Part shown: positions 23,531 through 37,733 of the stretch, piece after piece | How the letters are laid out: each line of letters opens with the position of its first letter | Numbering within the stretch: position 1 is the stretch's first letter | Source: Syncephalis fuscata | Lineage: Eukaryota; Zoopagomycota; Zoopagomycetes; Zoopagales; Piptocephalidaceae | Length of the DNA stretch: 64,000 nt | NCBI GenBank assembly: GCA_025786725.1 | Contig: JAHLTZ010000019.1 | Span: 1-64,000 of the forward strand | Reading direction: 5' to 3' | The notes under the pieces: model-generated | Databases searched by the model: none | Seen by the model: only the letters and a program-made list of their open reading frames with translations | What the model was told of the DNA's origin: nothing | Translations under genes and position numbers: made by a program

Positions 23531-25513
23531 TTATAATAACTATATTAATATTGATCTTACATCATAAATATGCTCAACATGCAATAGTAGAATATTAGAA
23601 AATAGAAAAGATTATTTAAACGCAAGAATCAATGCTGTACATAGATGCAACAACACATGCAGAATGACATGGAATCGATTGTATGGCTTCTATTGATATT
23701 CGATCAATTTGTCTACAAATGGTCAACACAATAATAATTGGCCTCAAGTGTTTCAATGAAATCAAACAGTATGGTACATTGTTTATTTAAATTAATTTAT
23801 TGACTATTTTAATAGAAGTAATATAACTATGTTGTACATCATAACGGTATGACTCTGATTGGAACGAATTTTACTTGGGGACTCAGATGTGGGAGCAAAG
23901 TAAAATGTAATCATAACTTTTAAATAAATAGTGTAACATATCATTTAATTTTTTTGGAACATTTAAGACCGATCATTGTTGGCCATATGTATGAAGATAA
24001 GTTGAATATTAGTAAAAGCCATATGCTTGATTCCATATCATTCCGCAGTCATTGTTGTTATTGTACTAATATATACATGCTATGTATTATTTCATTTTTA
24101 GCTTTAAATTTTTAGTACTTGTTAATTGAGTTAAATGAACTGCATCATCATATAAAATATTGTGTGTCATTTAACATTATTATACAATTTAATTAAATTT
24201 ATTGATAATAGTATAATTTGGATGCCAAATAATTATTTTTAATAATATGCAATTTACTGAACATGATGGTGGGTGGTGAGTGACATCAATCATCAAATAC
24301 TCATCATTGTAGGTCTATTGTCCAGTATGCATATACTATCACAGTATGTGTTATTACTATATATACTCGTCACTTTGCTTGATTAACACTAAAATCATAA
24401 CTAATTGACATAGTATAGTTTATTTATAAATAATCTTAATAAAACATAACTTTATTCATATTCATATTGTTTGTTATACCAATATAACTCAGTGAACAAA
24501 CTAATGCAATATTAATTTTATTAATAAAAGAGTTGGGACCATACCGACAACGGTCATAGACAGCGTATGGCTAATATATAATAAAATAATAAAATTATAC
24601 TAAATATCAATACTGAACGAATTAACAATGTTTAAGTTATTGAGCATATATGCATGAGCAGATGACGACATTAGTCAAGCTTTATTAATAATAAAACTAA
24701 ACAAAAATAAAGCAGTTTTAGATAGAGCAAAGCTAGGCGAGTATAGAATGATATTAGAAAAAGTTATTTATCCCAAATCACATTAAATGACTAATAAATT
24801 GTTTAATATAAAAATGTTATCTTTATTTAATTAATAAATAATGTAATATACACAAATCATAAATTGAATGGCATTGTACATAAACAGATGTCATTATATA
24901 GAACATGATATTGTAATTGACAATTAAACTTTTAAGCATTAGATCCAGTATATAAGCTACAGTGTTTATTGAATGTTAAATAAATACTTGTAAATAGATC
25001 TATTTTAAACTACGCCCTTGTACATATAATTAAATAGTGATTCACCAAGAGAAAAGAAAAAGTTAATAAAAAAGATTAGTATAAATGGTCATACCAACAC
25101 ACCACTTGAGTAAAATAAATGTTTAATATTATTGCTGATACAATGTTCTGTTACAATCAATTCTATTTTATGGAAATGATAATGTTATTACATTACATTA
25201 ATGTTTATTATGAATGATCATTTAAACACAAATTAATTTAATCAATTCGGCAACTATTTAAATCACTGCAATTGATTGCATAAAAAGATTTACTACCCTG
25301 GGGGTTTAAAGTGGATAATTAACCAACAACACGCTATGTACAAATAGAGCTGCAGACTTGTCCACACTCTACCAACAACTTATCTCTTTCTCATTCCATA
25401 GCCATATTCATCACCGACGCTCTCTACTTATCTCTTTTTACTTAGTGTGTGTGCGCTATTAACACTACACTTATTATCTATTATACGGCTCTGCCAACTA
25501 TCTAGTTTATTCA
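23531..25513. other. AT-rich intergenic block
   Basis: Flanks the Fanzor fragment. No coding region was seen. At 24270-24700 there are degenerate matches to repeat family B (AGTCAAGCTTTATTAATA at about 24673 and AGTATGCATAT near 24325). The last ~150 bases, rich in CT and CA, look like the phosphomannose isomerase promoter and leader. Confidence 0.5.
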
Positions 25514-27073
25514 ATGTCGAACTCCACTACACAAGTACCACCAGTGTTTGCCCTTCGCTGCCAGGTGCAGCAATATGACTGGGGCAAGCTTGGTGCTGAT
25601 AGCAGTGTAGCCAAGTATGCAGCAGCAGCTCATGACACCGAGATTGATGCAGAAAAGCCGTATGCTGAGGTAAATAAAGCGTGTATTTACAGATGTCAAC
25701 TTGTCGTTTAGATAAGTGCCATATACTGTATAATATAATGAATAAATGGATAAATACGCGTTGATATTAATGTGATAACTAATTAGTCGTTTATTTATGC
25801 TATTAGTTATGGATGGGCACACATACCAATGCACCATCGAAGATACACGCACCAAATGCCACGACTATTCATGGTCAATTGTTAGGTGAACTGGTCAGCA
25901 ATCAAACGACAGGTTTGTTGACGGCTCCCATTGCCGAGCAATACGGAGACCTTCCGTTCCTATTCAAAGTGCTTTCTATCCGTAAGGCACTATCGATTCA
26001 AGCCCATCCAGATAAACAACTTGCTGCTGAATTGCACGCCAATCAACCTGATCGCTATCGTGATCCTAATCATAAACCGGAAATGGCCATTGCTCTATCG
26101 GAATTCGAAGCGCTATGCGGCTTTAGACCTGTCGAAGATATTGCTATGAATCTACAAACACCAGAACTTATTCGTCTTATTGGCGAGGCTACAGTAACTC
26201 GATTTGTTCTGGCTGCCAATGCAGATGATGAGGTGGACGATGATGATACTAGCGATCTTGTTGATGATTTAAAACAACTGGATCTAACTTCCCCTATAGC
26301 TGCTGCCGCATTGAATACCACTTCATCAGCAGTCAAGGATGCATTAAAGGAGTTATTTGGCAATTTAATGCGTAGTGATCCCGCTCAAGTTTCCGAGGCA
26401 GTTACTTCATTATGTGCCCGTCTATCACGTTCACCAGCAGCAACCGAAAAGGGCACACTTGAAGAATTGATTATTCGGTTAAATACACAGTTCCCAGGGG
26501 ATATTGGCTGTTTATGTCCATTGTTATTAAATGTAATTACACTTCAACCAGGCGAGGCATTGTATTTAGGGGCAAATGAGCCACATGCTTATATTTCAGG
26601 CGGTAAGTAAACAAGTATTAGTTTTTATATGTATCATATTAATTAAATTAATTCAATTAGATTGCATCGAGTGTATGGCGGCTAGTGATAATGTTGTACG
26701 GGCCGGCCTAACACCAAAGCTTATTGATGTTGATGTGTTGGTTAAAATGCTTACCTATACAACACGACCAGCTAGCCAACTATTACTTGTGCCGGAACAA
26801 CTATCAACTACTACACAGATCTACAATCCACCTATTAGCGAATTCTCTGTTATGTGCACGCATCTCGTAGGTGCTGATGCATCAGAAACCTTTTTAGGTA
26901 GACATGGTCCAAGTGTAATGATAGTAACAGATGGTACTGGCCGTATTAAAGCAGATACAGCTGAATTAACTTTAAATCAAGGCGAAGTCTACTTTATTCG
27001 ACCAGAAACGAAGATTACGTTGACTGCAACATCCGATTCATTGCAATGTTATCGTGCCTACTGTGAGCCATGA
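25514..27073 (+). CDS. PMI40: Mannose-6-phosphate isomerase (type I)
   Basis: Three exons (25514-25669, 25807-26602, 26661-27073) give about 455 residues. This zinc enzyme interconverts fructose-6-phosphate and mannose-6-phosphate, feeding GDP-mannose for cell wall and glycoproteins. Zinc ligands are visible in LSIQAHPDK (Gln and His, about residues 117 and 119), in NHKPEMAIAL (Glu, about 144) and in NEPHAYISGDCIECMAASDN (His). The YDWGK start and RAGLTPK block are also typical. An acidic insertion of about 20 residues lies near residue 160-180. No frame problem was seen. It converges on NDUFAF7. Confidence 0.96.
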
Positions 27074-27252
27074 TTTAATTTACTCAATAAATAGATCATT
27101 GCATCAATAATCAATGTTATTATTATTAGTAGTATTATAGTATTCCTAGTATTGGTGTAAAATAAATAAACTATTTTATTTTAAAATCTAAAATGTTGTA
27201 AAATGATTTATTATTTCTGTATAGATGTACGTGCCACTTAAACAACATAATG

Positions 27253-28908
27253 CTAAGAAAAAAGGAATTTGTTATTTTCATAATAGTCCAGCATTGGATT
27301 CTCTCCAGACAGTGTCCGTGTCTGCTCGATATCTGCAAAATGAACAAGAAATTCACGTTCACCCAACACACGAGGACCAAATGCTGCATGGTCACTTCGA
27401 CAGATCAATTGATAAACATCACGTAATAGTTCAAAATTGGTAGGATAAAATATATCAAACCAGCCAGGCTGTACCATATAAGTAGAACATGGCACCATGG
27501 TGTGTTGATAGCGGGTCTGTACCACGGGCGCATCCTGTCCAGGCATGGCATCAGGTAGTTGATAGAAATCTGATAGTATAAGTCGGTGTTGTGGGAAATA
27601 ATCTCTTAATCGTTCAAGTAGTAACAAAGCTTTGGTGGGTAGGAATTCTGCTGATGTAAGATTAGGAGCAAGTGGGAAATGTTGGCGGAATCGATATAGT
27701 GGCAATTGCTGTAGTACATTACTTCGATGACCAGCTCGACGGCGTAGTGTTAAATACCGCTGGATTAGCGGATCAGTAACTGGCTCATAGACTTCTTCAT
27801 AGTCGCCATGACCATCTGTATGGACTACGGCTTGCATGGGACGGCCAGTAGTGACCTCATAACGAACAATATCATGAGCGAAGTTGTCCTATTAAATATT
27901 AATAAGTAGATATAATTGTTTAAGTGTTTAATAATGGCTTACAATGACCTCCATAGCAATAAAGAAGCATGGATGCGTTACTCGTTGATCCCAGTCAAAT
28001 ATACTGCGATTAATAATATGAACACGGCCATGATGAGCATTTTGTGTATCGCGTATTTGGTGCTGTTGTGTCTGTTGTTCAGCTAACTTTGAACTAATTT
28101 CAATAATGTAATATTGTGTACGTTCATAGACTGATGGTTCATGTTCACGGATATAATCGAGGATATTGAGCATCAGTGTTCCATTACCGGCACCCATTTC
28201 ATAGATATTTAAATCTTCACTTGGGAATCCATTAAGTTTATACTCTGCCACAAGATATTTGGCAATGGCATAACCATACCATGGCTATTATCATTATAGT
28301 ATCCATTAGTGATATACCAACGATAGCAATGCACTTACTTTGAATAGTTCAGTAGGCGTGTGCCATACTTGTCGCATGATATCATTAACATCGTTGAGTT
28401 CACCTTCTATTTCGGCATATCGTGCACCAATACAATTCATAAACTCTAGTTGATCTTTACAGGTACCGAAATCAAAGCCTTGATCATCATCTGATACGGT
28501 AAATATAGTAGCTTGTTTCGAGAAATAGCCATAATGCGGGTTATATAGTGAATCATCGACAAAATCACGGGCCAGCATCGAACATTTACGTGGTGGTGTA
28601 CGATGTTTTGCCGCCTCTATAGCAGTTATTCGTGGATAATTGGGCACTGGTTTACTACGCGGCGCCGATGGATGATCACTGCCATGTAATAAATGGAAGG
28701 CCACATCGATAATACCGCGTGTTTGTCCTTTGGCGCTTAATAGAGCTGTACTCGGTCTAGCTATATCTCTATTTATTGTTGCGGCTATTGCCGGTGATAG
28801 TCGTGATAAAGGCGCGTTAGATACACGATGTTGGCGTTGGTAGGAATGATAATAGCGGCAACTATAGCCATTGCCTACTTGAAGTAGACGGCAAGAGCGC
28901 GACCACAT
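27253..28908 (-). CDS. NDUFAF7: NDUFAF7/MidA-type protein arginine methyltransferase, mitochondrial
   Basis: Three exons, start ATG at 28906-28908. An Arg-rich N-terminus without acidic residues (MWSRSCRLLQVGNGYSCRYY) looks like a mitochondrial presequence. The DUF185/MidA core follows: ARDFVDDSLYNPHYGYFSKQ, the SAM-binding motif EMGAGNGTLMLNIL, YYIIEISSKLAEQQ and the late DNFAHD motif. In animals NDUFAF7 dimethylates an arginine of NDUFS2 during complex I assembly. That fits the presence of a complex I accessory gene elsewhere in the window. Frame is intact throughout. The promoter is shared with the PPR-like gene (264 bases between starts). Confidence 0.86.
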
Positions 28909-29172
28909 TCGTTGTTAATGCCGTTGATTCTTAATTCAAGTGGTTTAACAGAAAATGAGCAAAAACCCCACTAACCGAAAAAACAAGCAAGTCAATAGTA
29001 ATAATATAGATAGTAGCTAATAAGTAAAGAGTAATATCAAGTGTCTATATTCAAACGCGCTGATTTAAATTAAATTAAAATTATAACTTCAAGCCATTTT
29101 TACTAAGCTTTTTCTTATTTATTGAACGAAATACACAGACGCCAATAATACCTGTCTTTTAACTTCGTATAA

Positions 29173-31061
29173 ATGAATAGATTAGTACGATGGACTGCTA
29201 CAAGCAACGTTTGTCAGATACGAGATATGCAGTTGTCTTGCTTATCTTTAACGAGTATAGGTAATGGAGTTATTGGTATGATTTAATCAAGACTAACTAT
29301 AGTGTCAGTACTGAACCGCACCTGTCAGTTGCGCTTAAAGTCAACTGGAAATTCAACACGACAGAATCGCCGAGCAGTTTGTGAAGAGTTGGACAATATA
29401 AACACGTCTGACAATTCAATAAAGAATAATGGATATATTGAACGTCGCCGTCAAGGCAACAAATGGTACAACTATGAGAAATTCCGATCATCCGGACTAG
29501 AAAGACGTTCGTCGTTTGGCAAAGTAAAAAGCCATCTACTATCTAGTTCGGTGGGTGGTATTGGACAGGCAGTAAATAGAAGATCCGAATTTGATGGCAT
29601 TGGTGACAGTTCCATGAATGCAAGTGAATATCAACCTGAAGTAAATCAAAATGATGAAGAATTAGAAGTATTTATGTTACGAGATGCGTTAGTCAATAAT
29701 AACCTGGATAGTGCATGGTCTCTATTTAACACCATTAAGGATAAAGGGCTATTGCACAAGGTGTCACCCAGTCTATTCAGTCGCCTATTAGTAACTATAC
29801 GACATACATGCCAGCACCGTGTTCAAATGGCCCTAACTAGCGAACAGGGCCGTGTTACTAGTAGAATTAATATTAATGACTATTTGCATTCGCTGTTTGA
29901 AACAATGCGTAAAGCTAATGCGCAATTCTCTCGTCCTAGAGACTATGCATTTTGGATGCTTTGGATATTACAGTATCCCAAGTTCAAAAGTAAACTGCAA
30001 CTAGTATCAGGAAGAGTATCGGCGGCTAAAATGGCTCTGGGTATTTATTTTAAAGCACGCGATCAAGAATTAGAAGATGATGCACGTCTTATGATAGCTG
30101 TATCGCTTTCTGTATGGTATTTATCGCACGAAAAGTATTCTAATGACATTTGGTTAAAAAGAATGGCCATAGCCAGTAAGGATTTGACAAAAGCCAAGGT
30201 TGATCTTCATCCAACGGCCTATACACAATTACTAGCCAATGATACAGAATGGATGACGGCTCTATTAATCGAACGTTTGTTTGAAGCGGCTTACAAATCG
30301 TTAAAGAATCCGGTTGATGAATTACCGGCACCTATGTTGAATACAGCAACGCTAAAGAAGATCAAAATATCACCCGCTCATCGACTACATACTTTTGACA
30401 ATGCACTGGTGCAACTAGCTATTCAAAAAGATAATCAATTGGCACTTATATTTAAAGTATATGACTTGATGCGTCAAGATGGCTTTTATCCACAATCAAA
30501 CACTTGGACCACACTTGTTCTAAAGTGTATTCAATATTCGCAGTTTGAATCGGCAATACGGCTATGGAATGATCGACGTGAGGCTGGTCTGCCTTGCTCA
30601 TTCCGTGCTGGTCGTGAGCTTATTTGCCAGTTAGATAAAGCAGGCCAAGTTAAAAGGCGTGCATTATTTATCAAGATATATGTGCACACTCTAGTCGAGG
30701 ATATGCTATTTGGCCCGCCCATCTTGTTATTATACCTATTCTACTACGAGAGCAACGCTTACCAGAAGTGGATAGTATACTGAATGTCTGGTCATTAGAA
30801 CGGAAAAAGCGCCAAAGAGAAGTGGACGACTCGTCATTATCGCTAGAAGAAATGTTTCCGGCAATTGTTGATAGTTCAGTCGATGAAATGAATGAGCCAT
30901 TAGAATTAGCTAACTGTTACGCTTTGCTTATTGATGCGTATGCACAGAACAATCAATTAGCAGAAGCAGAACGAGTATATACACAGCTATTACAACGCAT
31001 GGAGCCTAAATACGCGGCGATAAAAACAAATCATTGGAAAATGACTTATGCAAAGCATTGA
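29173..31061 (+). CDS. PPR-like helical-repeat protein, probably mitochondrial
   Basis: Exon 1 (29173-29260) joins exon 2 (from 29303) through a split Val codon. The N-terminus MNRLVRWTATSNVCQIRD is basic and presequence-like. The body of about 620 residues is alpha-helical with pentatricopeptide-type repeats, for example around LNSAWSLFNTIKDKG-like text near residue 145, a clear one starting SNTWTTLVLKCIQYSQFES, and a last one at ANCYALLIDAYAQNNQLAEA. The frame shifts near 30717: adding one C to the CCC run joins LFGPP to HLVIIPILLREQRLPEV and carries on to the stop at 31061. Fungal PPR proteins act in mitochondrial RNA processing or translation; the specific target is unknown. Confidence 0.75.
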
Positions 31062-32341
31062 TGTGTTTTTATTCATGTAATAAATTCAATTGTATATTTT
31101 ATAATAAAATAGATATCACTTTTCTAGCTACGGCGTATGTTAGAATGACCGCAGGAGTAACAACAGAGCAAAGAACAGAAAGATCTAGACAACAGAAAAT
31201 AAAAATTAAGTGAGTGGTAGTTTCAATTGCATGAAATAGTAGGATAGCATCAATCATAGAATGAATAGCGAGTGACATTAGCCATGAAAATACAAATTAT
31301 TATAGATTTATTATTTAGTATGCATATATTTTCATCCGTTTATATTATTTCAATTGTATATTTATACTACTATATACTACTCTATGCTATATTGAGTACA
31401 TTTTATTTGTTATGGGTCTTAAACACATATGGCTTGCTGAATGAATAAACAAAACAAGTCAAGTTTTATTAATAGCAAAACTAGCATCAAACTGGCAGCA
31501 TTTGTAGATAACGCGTAGACAGTATATAATATAATATATTATAGCCAATATACAATGGAAAAGTATGAATAGCAGTTTATAGTTGTAGTGAATATAGTTT
31601 AATAAATCTACAATGATGAATATTCTGATTGCTGATGCCATTTACCATTCAGTTCATGTTTGATAGCTTGAATGTTGTTAAATATAATCATTTGACCTTC
31701 TAATTATGATATAATAATAATAATAAAAGATAATTATTGTAGCATTTGTTGTAGCATATAGTTAATATGCATCCATAAGTTTTTACAGTTATTAATTTAA
31801 TACAACATATAGTCATTGCTTTTGTCGTGCTGATAGTTTTAAGTATACAACAGTGATATTAATAGCATAAACAAAGCCAAAAATACATTTATTTTATCGA
31901 TAAAGCTGCAAAAGCAATGATTGGAGTAATGAAAGTGATTTAAAAGTTATATTAAAAAGAGCAATGTAAAGAGTAATGTAAAGAGTGTTTTTACTTAAAT
32001 ATTAACTAGTCAACTACTGACATTAGTTAGTATATATGAGTGTAAAAGTTTATACAATGGACATGTGCTATCAAGTATAAAAAAAGAAAAGTATGATGAC
32101 GTAGATTGTATGTAATTAAATACTGATATCATTTGACACCAAAGCTGCTCATTATTATAGAATGAGTTGTCAGTATTAATCAGTATATCCAAAAGCTTCA
32201 ATTGATAATGAATAATTTTGGGGGTCAAAATAGCTTTATTATATTTACTACAAATGCATGTTCAACGCTAAAAATAAAGGTGTGAATATCAAATTCACTT
32301 GCAAGTTCCTTCGTTTTTCCGCTTTCATTTTTCATCTTACG
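31062..32341. other. Intergenic with repeat B copy 2
   Basis: Holds repeat family B at 31256-31730 and a ~500-base AT-rich stretch before the kynurenine monooxygenase start. A small duplication (AAGAGCAATGTAA / AAGAGTAATGTAA) lies at about 31956-31987. No gene was seen. Confidence 0.6.
31256..31730. repeat. Repeat family B, copy 2
   Basis: Same orientation as 15761-16236 and about 97 percent identical by eye. Differences include TATATATAC against TATATACTAC and a longer AATAATAAT run at the right end. Both copies lie upstream of a plus-strand gene, by about 0.6-0.7 kb. Confidence 0.87.
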
Positions 32342-34206
<1,865 letters not shown>

Positions 34207-34703
34207 TTGCTATTGTTGAGCAATAAACAATAAATGAAAATGTTTAACTTATAGTCAGCTAGTGTTGGAAATGTATATGAATATTGCACAAGGATTTACT
34301 TTATGCTATTTGCTAATCTGCTTACGCAAAATCATTTGTACACCAGAACTACCACTGATTAATATACTGTCACTGCTTTTGTAGAACCAGTAAATTCAGC
34401 TTGTGTCATATGGTCGAATACTGTACAACAACATTGAATAAATGATGGCATTGTCATATCAGGAGTGTAAAGGCCAAACAGATTAATGCACAGGCATAAC
34501 TGCATAATATCATGCTGTCTATGTATTTGTACATGCGTGCTTTAATCCACCATATAAATTTACTTTATCGATTTACGTACACTTCAAAGGTATAATTCAT
34601 AGAATACATCCTTTGATTGCTTAGAATAAACATAGCCTTAAATAGCCCACACATACAGACAAATAACTAGTGGCATCCCTATTGCATTCTATTTTGCAAA
34701 GCC
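34207..34703. other. Intergenic, no gene seen
   Basis: AT-rich spacer between the kynurenine monooxygenase stop and the short exon at 34704. Nothing recognisable. Confidence 0.5.
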
Positions 34704-34872
34704 ATGGCTACTATTCACTTTGTTGTAAACATTTTGCAATCTTTATTTTACTCGTTTGTTTTAATAAATCAATACCAGCATGAAATTTCTATTGCCGTCG
34801 TCTGTACCATCGTCGTGGCTTTTGTGACTAATAAAGTCATGGTGGATGCTATGCCAGCTCTGATCCATCGTG
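34704..34872 (+). CDS. Putative first exon of a small membrane protein, upstream of the intron-like array
   Basis: An ATG in strong context (GCCATGG) opens 56 codons with two hydrophobic stretches (FVVNILQSLFYSFVLI and ISIAVVCTIVVAFV). The exon can end at 34872 before a GTATGT donor at 34873; unspliced it reads only six more codons to the stop at 34890-34892. The segment AFVTNKVMVDAMPALIHRG weakly resembles the N-terminus of the ALG7/DPAGT1 GlcNAc-1-phosphate transferase, but none of the rest of that enzyme is present downstream, so a relic of it is only one possibility. The next 1 kb is the tandem array of intron-like units. Confidence 0.4.
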
Positions 34873-35935
34873 GTATGTTATGCTTACAATAGATATGCAA
34901 GTTAAATATTGCATTGAAAATTCTAATATTTTGGATTTACATTGATAGAACGTGGCATTTTATAGAAAATAACTTGATACTAAACATATGCCATTATGGC
35001 TTAATAAACCGTGTTAATAGATCGTAAGTGGCATTGTGTATTATTCAGCTATGTGCTAAACATATGTCATGTACTGCGTGTTTAATAATATTTTAATATC
35101 TGGTAAGCGACATTGTATAAGGATCATCATGTATTAAATATATGCTGTGCATTATGTGTTGAATAACTTATGTTAATAGCTGGTAAATGGTACCGTATAC
35201 TAATCAGCTGTGCACTAAAACATACATCATAAACCATCTGTTTTATTATTTTTGTTGACAGCCAGTAAGTAATACTGCACAACAATTAAATATGCATTAA
35301 AATAAACCGCTTATTATATATTTAATAATCTGTGCTGATAGTTTGTAAGTGGCATTGTATATTGATCAACTTTAGACTAAACATAGGCCATACACTGTGT
35401 GTTTGATAAATTGTCTTAATAAGTGGTAAGTGACATTACATATCAGTTAACTACACGTTAAACATAGGCCATGCACTGTGCGTTTACTGATCTGTGTTAA
35501 TAGCTGATGAGTGGAATTGTATAGTAATCAGATATGCACTAAGCATATTGCATACTCTGCTTGTTTAATAATTCATATCAATAGAAAGTAAGTGATATTT
35601 CATATTAATCACTTCTGCACTAAATGTATGTCATATAATATACGTTTAATAACTTGTATTCGCAGGACGTAAGTAGTATCATGCACTAATCAGCTATGCA
35701 TTAACTATATACCATACGTTGCACGTTCAATGATTTGTATTAATAGTTGGAAAGTAACATTTTATACTTATTAACTATAGCTAAATACGTGTAATACATT
35801 ATGTGTTTAATAAGTTTTGTTAATAGGACGTAAGTAATATTACATCTTATTACTCTATACGCTAATTATATGTAATCAAGCTACTATGTCTATGCTCATA
35901 CTTGATTTGCATCCAGTAATTACCAAACATAATAG
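34873..35935 (+). repeat. Tandem array of about 12 intron-like units separated by 3-base spacers
   Basis: Units of 69-79 bases repeat with a period of about 80. Each begins with GTAAGT or a variant and ends in AATAG, CAG or similar, and successive units are separated by a spacer of 3 bases (2 in one case). Unit starts: 34952, 35024, 35103, 35183, 35265, 35345, 35426, 35507, 35588, 35669, 35750 and 35830; a 76-base leading unit (34873-34948) fits in length but not in sequence. Units have diverged strongly from each other but keep GTAAG/GTAAA in nine of twelve and AG at the end of all but the unit ending at 35099. A CTAAAC- or ACTAA-like branch-point word lies mid-unit. The spacers themselves are not conserved. 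The last unit could end at the AATAG at 35935. Confidence 0.8.
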
Positions 35936-36004
35936 CATTATAAATAAATGTGCTGTATTATTCACTATATACTCCAGCGCATTTTGCTCATAGTATAAGG
36001 GTTA

Positions 36005-36027
36005 ATTACTCGGATTTACCGAGTAAT
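36005..36027. other. Perfect 9-bp hairpin
   Basis: ATTACTCGG, a 5-base loop ATTTA, then CCGAGTAAT. It stands between the intron-like array and the 3' end of the LEA_2 gene. Role unknown; a symmetric protein site or a transcript-end hairpin are both possible. Confidence 0.6.
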
Positions 36028-36188
36028 GAAAGCAAACGTTTATTTAAGATTCGTAAGAATAAAAAAGAGAAATAGAACCATAGAATAGGTAACGTGGTTT
36101 AAGTAGTTGTTAAGAAACTGGTATAGATAATGTAGTATACCAAAAGTTATTCAATAAAGTGGATAGCGTTGTATAGATATGGCATATA

Positions 36189-37384
36189 TTATGGGGCAAT
36201 GATACGTGCTTGATTGATCGATTCCATAGGTACATTGGTGAGCAGCGTAGTATTATCATCCGCCTAATAAATGGTTAGTATATAAGTGTATTTCATAAAA
36301 ATTATGTTAATGCTACTTACCTTAACTGGGCAGTCAAAGTTGGCGGTACTCTTGAACTCGGGAAATTGGACTTGAATGGCCCCTACCTTCCATAAAGCCT
36401 CTACGGTATATGTAATGACGATGGGGCGGGGCGGATGATTCCCACGGATAGCACAGCGATCCGCCAAGTCGGCCAGAATAAGACTTTTTGGGTCATCCGC
36501 TTGGGAGTAGCGTAACGTAAATGGAAACCGAATGGTTGTCGTGTTGCGTGCAGAAACATCGACATCATCAGCTGTGCCATTGGCCAGCAGTAGGTTTGGC
36601 ATCACAGGCAAATAAGCCTAGATTGCAATATTTGTTAATCAATAACGATTAGCTGTGTATGCTGTTAATTTACCTTTGCTTTGATTGATGTGAACTGAGC
36701 ACCCAGGAAATTTGGATTGGTAACCTGGAGTAAAAGGAAAAAGTTGAGTACGAATCCGTTGCCCACCTGTTGGTACGGTGAGCCGGGTGGCATTTCAACG
36801 TTAAATGTGCCAAGCTCTGGAAGACGGGCCCATAGAAAGAAGGCCAAAAGAAAAGCAAACACAGCAAGTAGCGTCACGCAGATACCGTATGCACATAGTC
36901 GAGGACATCCATGTTTAGTGAGGCCGCAAGCATCGGCAAATCGGCCTGGACGTTTACGACGATGCATTCGTCCATCATGAGCAATCGGCCCGCCTAGTGC
37001 AGCTGCATCTATTCCAAGTACATTGGCCTCATGCTGGTCAAGAGGAAAAGTACTTGCATGTAGCAAAGTTGGTTCATTTTTACCCGTTCCAAACTTATGT
37101 GTACTAGTATCGGTGGTGGTGTTTGCGTGGTGAAGCGTATTCTGTGCTGACGACAAAGTAGTCGTGGCATGGCCGTTTTCAGCACCACTTTCCGTGATTT
37201 CAGATGTTGTCGATACAACTACAACTACATCGTCGCCTACGACAGTATCTGAAGATGCTGGGTGGTGATAGAAGAGCGGGCAAAGTTGCGCCGCAAGTAT
37301 TTGAACATAGTGGTGAAAATATACAGCTAACGAAGGTTTGAACAGGCAATAAACCGCAATAAACAAAAACAGCGTTATAAACAA
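36189..37384 (-). CDS. Single-pass membrane protein with LEA_2-like domain
   Basis: Exons run from about 36675 upward and continue at about 36610-36320 and 36265-36189. A basic stretch (MHRRKRPGRF) precedes one strong membrane helix (ICVTLLAVFAFLLAFFLW), then a beta-rich extracytoplasmic region typical of fungal LEA_2/Tag1-like proteins: NFFLLLQVTNPNFLGAQF, IRFPFTLRYS, LADLADRCAI and VQFPEFKSTANFDCPV. Such proteins sit in the vacuolar or plasma membrane; their biochemical role is unclear. The frame is open back to 37384 through a Thr/His-rich region but contains no ATG before 36967. The start is therefore either that Met or an unseen upstream exon. Confidence 0.7.
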
Positions 37385-37733
37385 GCGAAGAGGAAAAGTC
37401 GTTAAAAGAAAGTAAACAAGAGTTAAAGGCTGAGCGGAAATAAAGACGTTAGTTGTAAAACCAAGTAAGCAACAATGTACAAGTGTGGAAACAGAAAAAG
37501 GATAGGCTCACTAAATTACAATTACCATTTATGGCAGTCCATGATGGCATCACGTGTTTCTATCTCGTTCAGTCATTGATGTGGCTGTTCTGCATGAGGA
37601 TATACGTCATGTTGGTCGGTTTTTTAAATAAATTTACATAGAATAGTGTGTTCATAATGAGTCATTAGCCTGATATAAATGGTTGGGTCTGTAGCCAGTA
37701 TCAGTGTTTATTGTTTTAATTATCTGAACTTTG

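Noticed and set aside
34704-34892. Intact ALG7 (GlcNAc-1-phosphate transferase) gene
   Set aside because: Only a weak N-terminal resemblance; none of the later conserved loops are found downstream.
34873-35935. CRISPR array or bacterial direct-repeat array
   Set aside because: Units are diverged along their length, spacers are only 3 bases, there are no cas genes, and the context is eukaryotic; splice-site words explain the conserved ends better.
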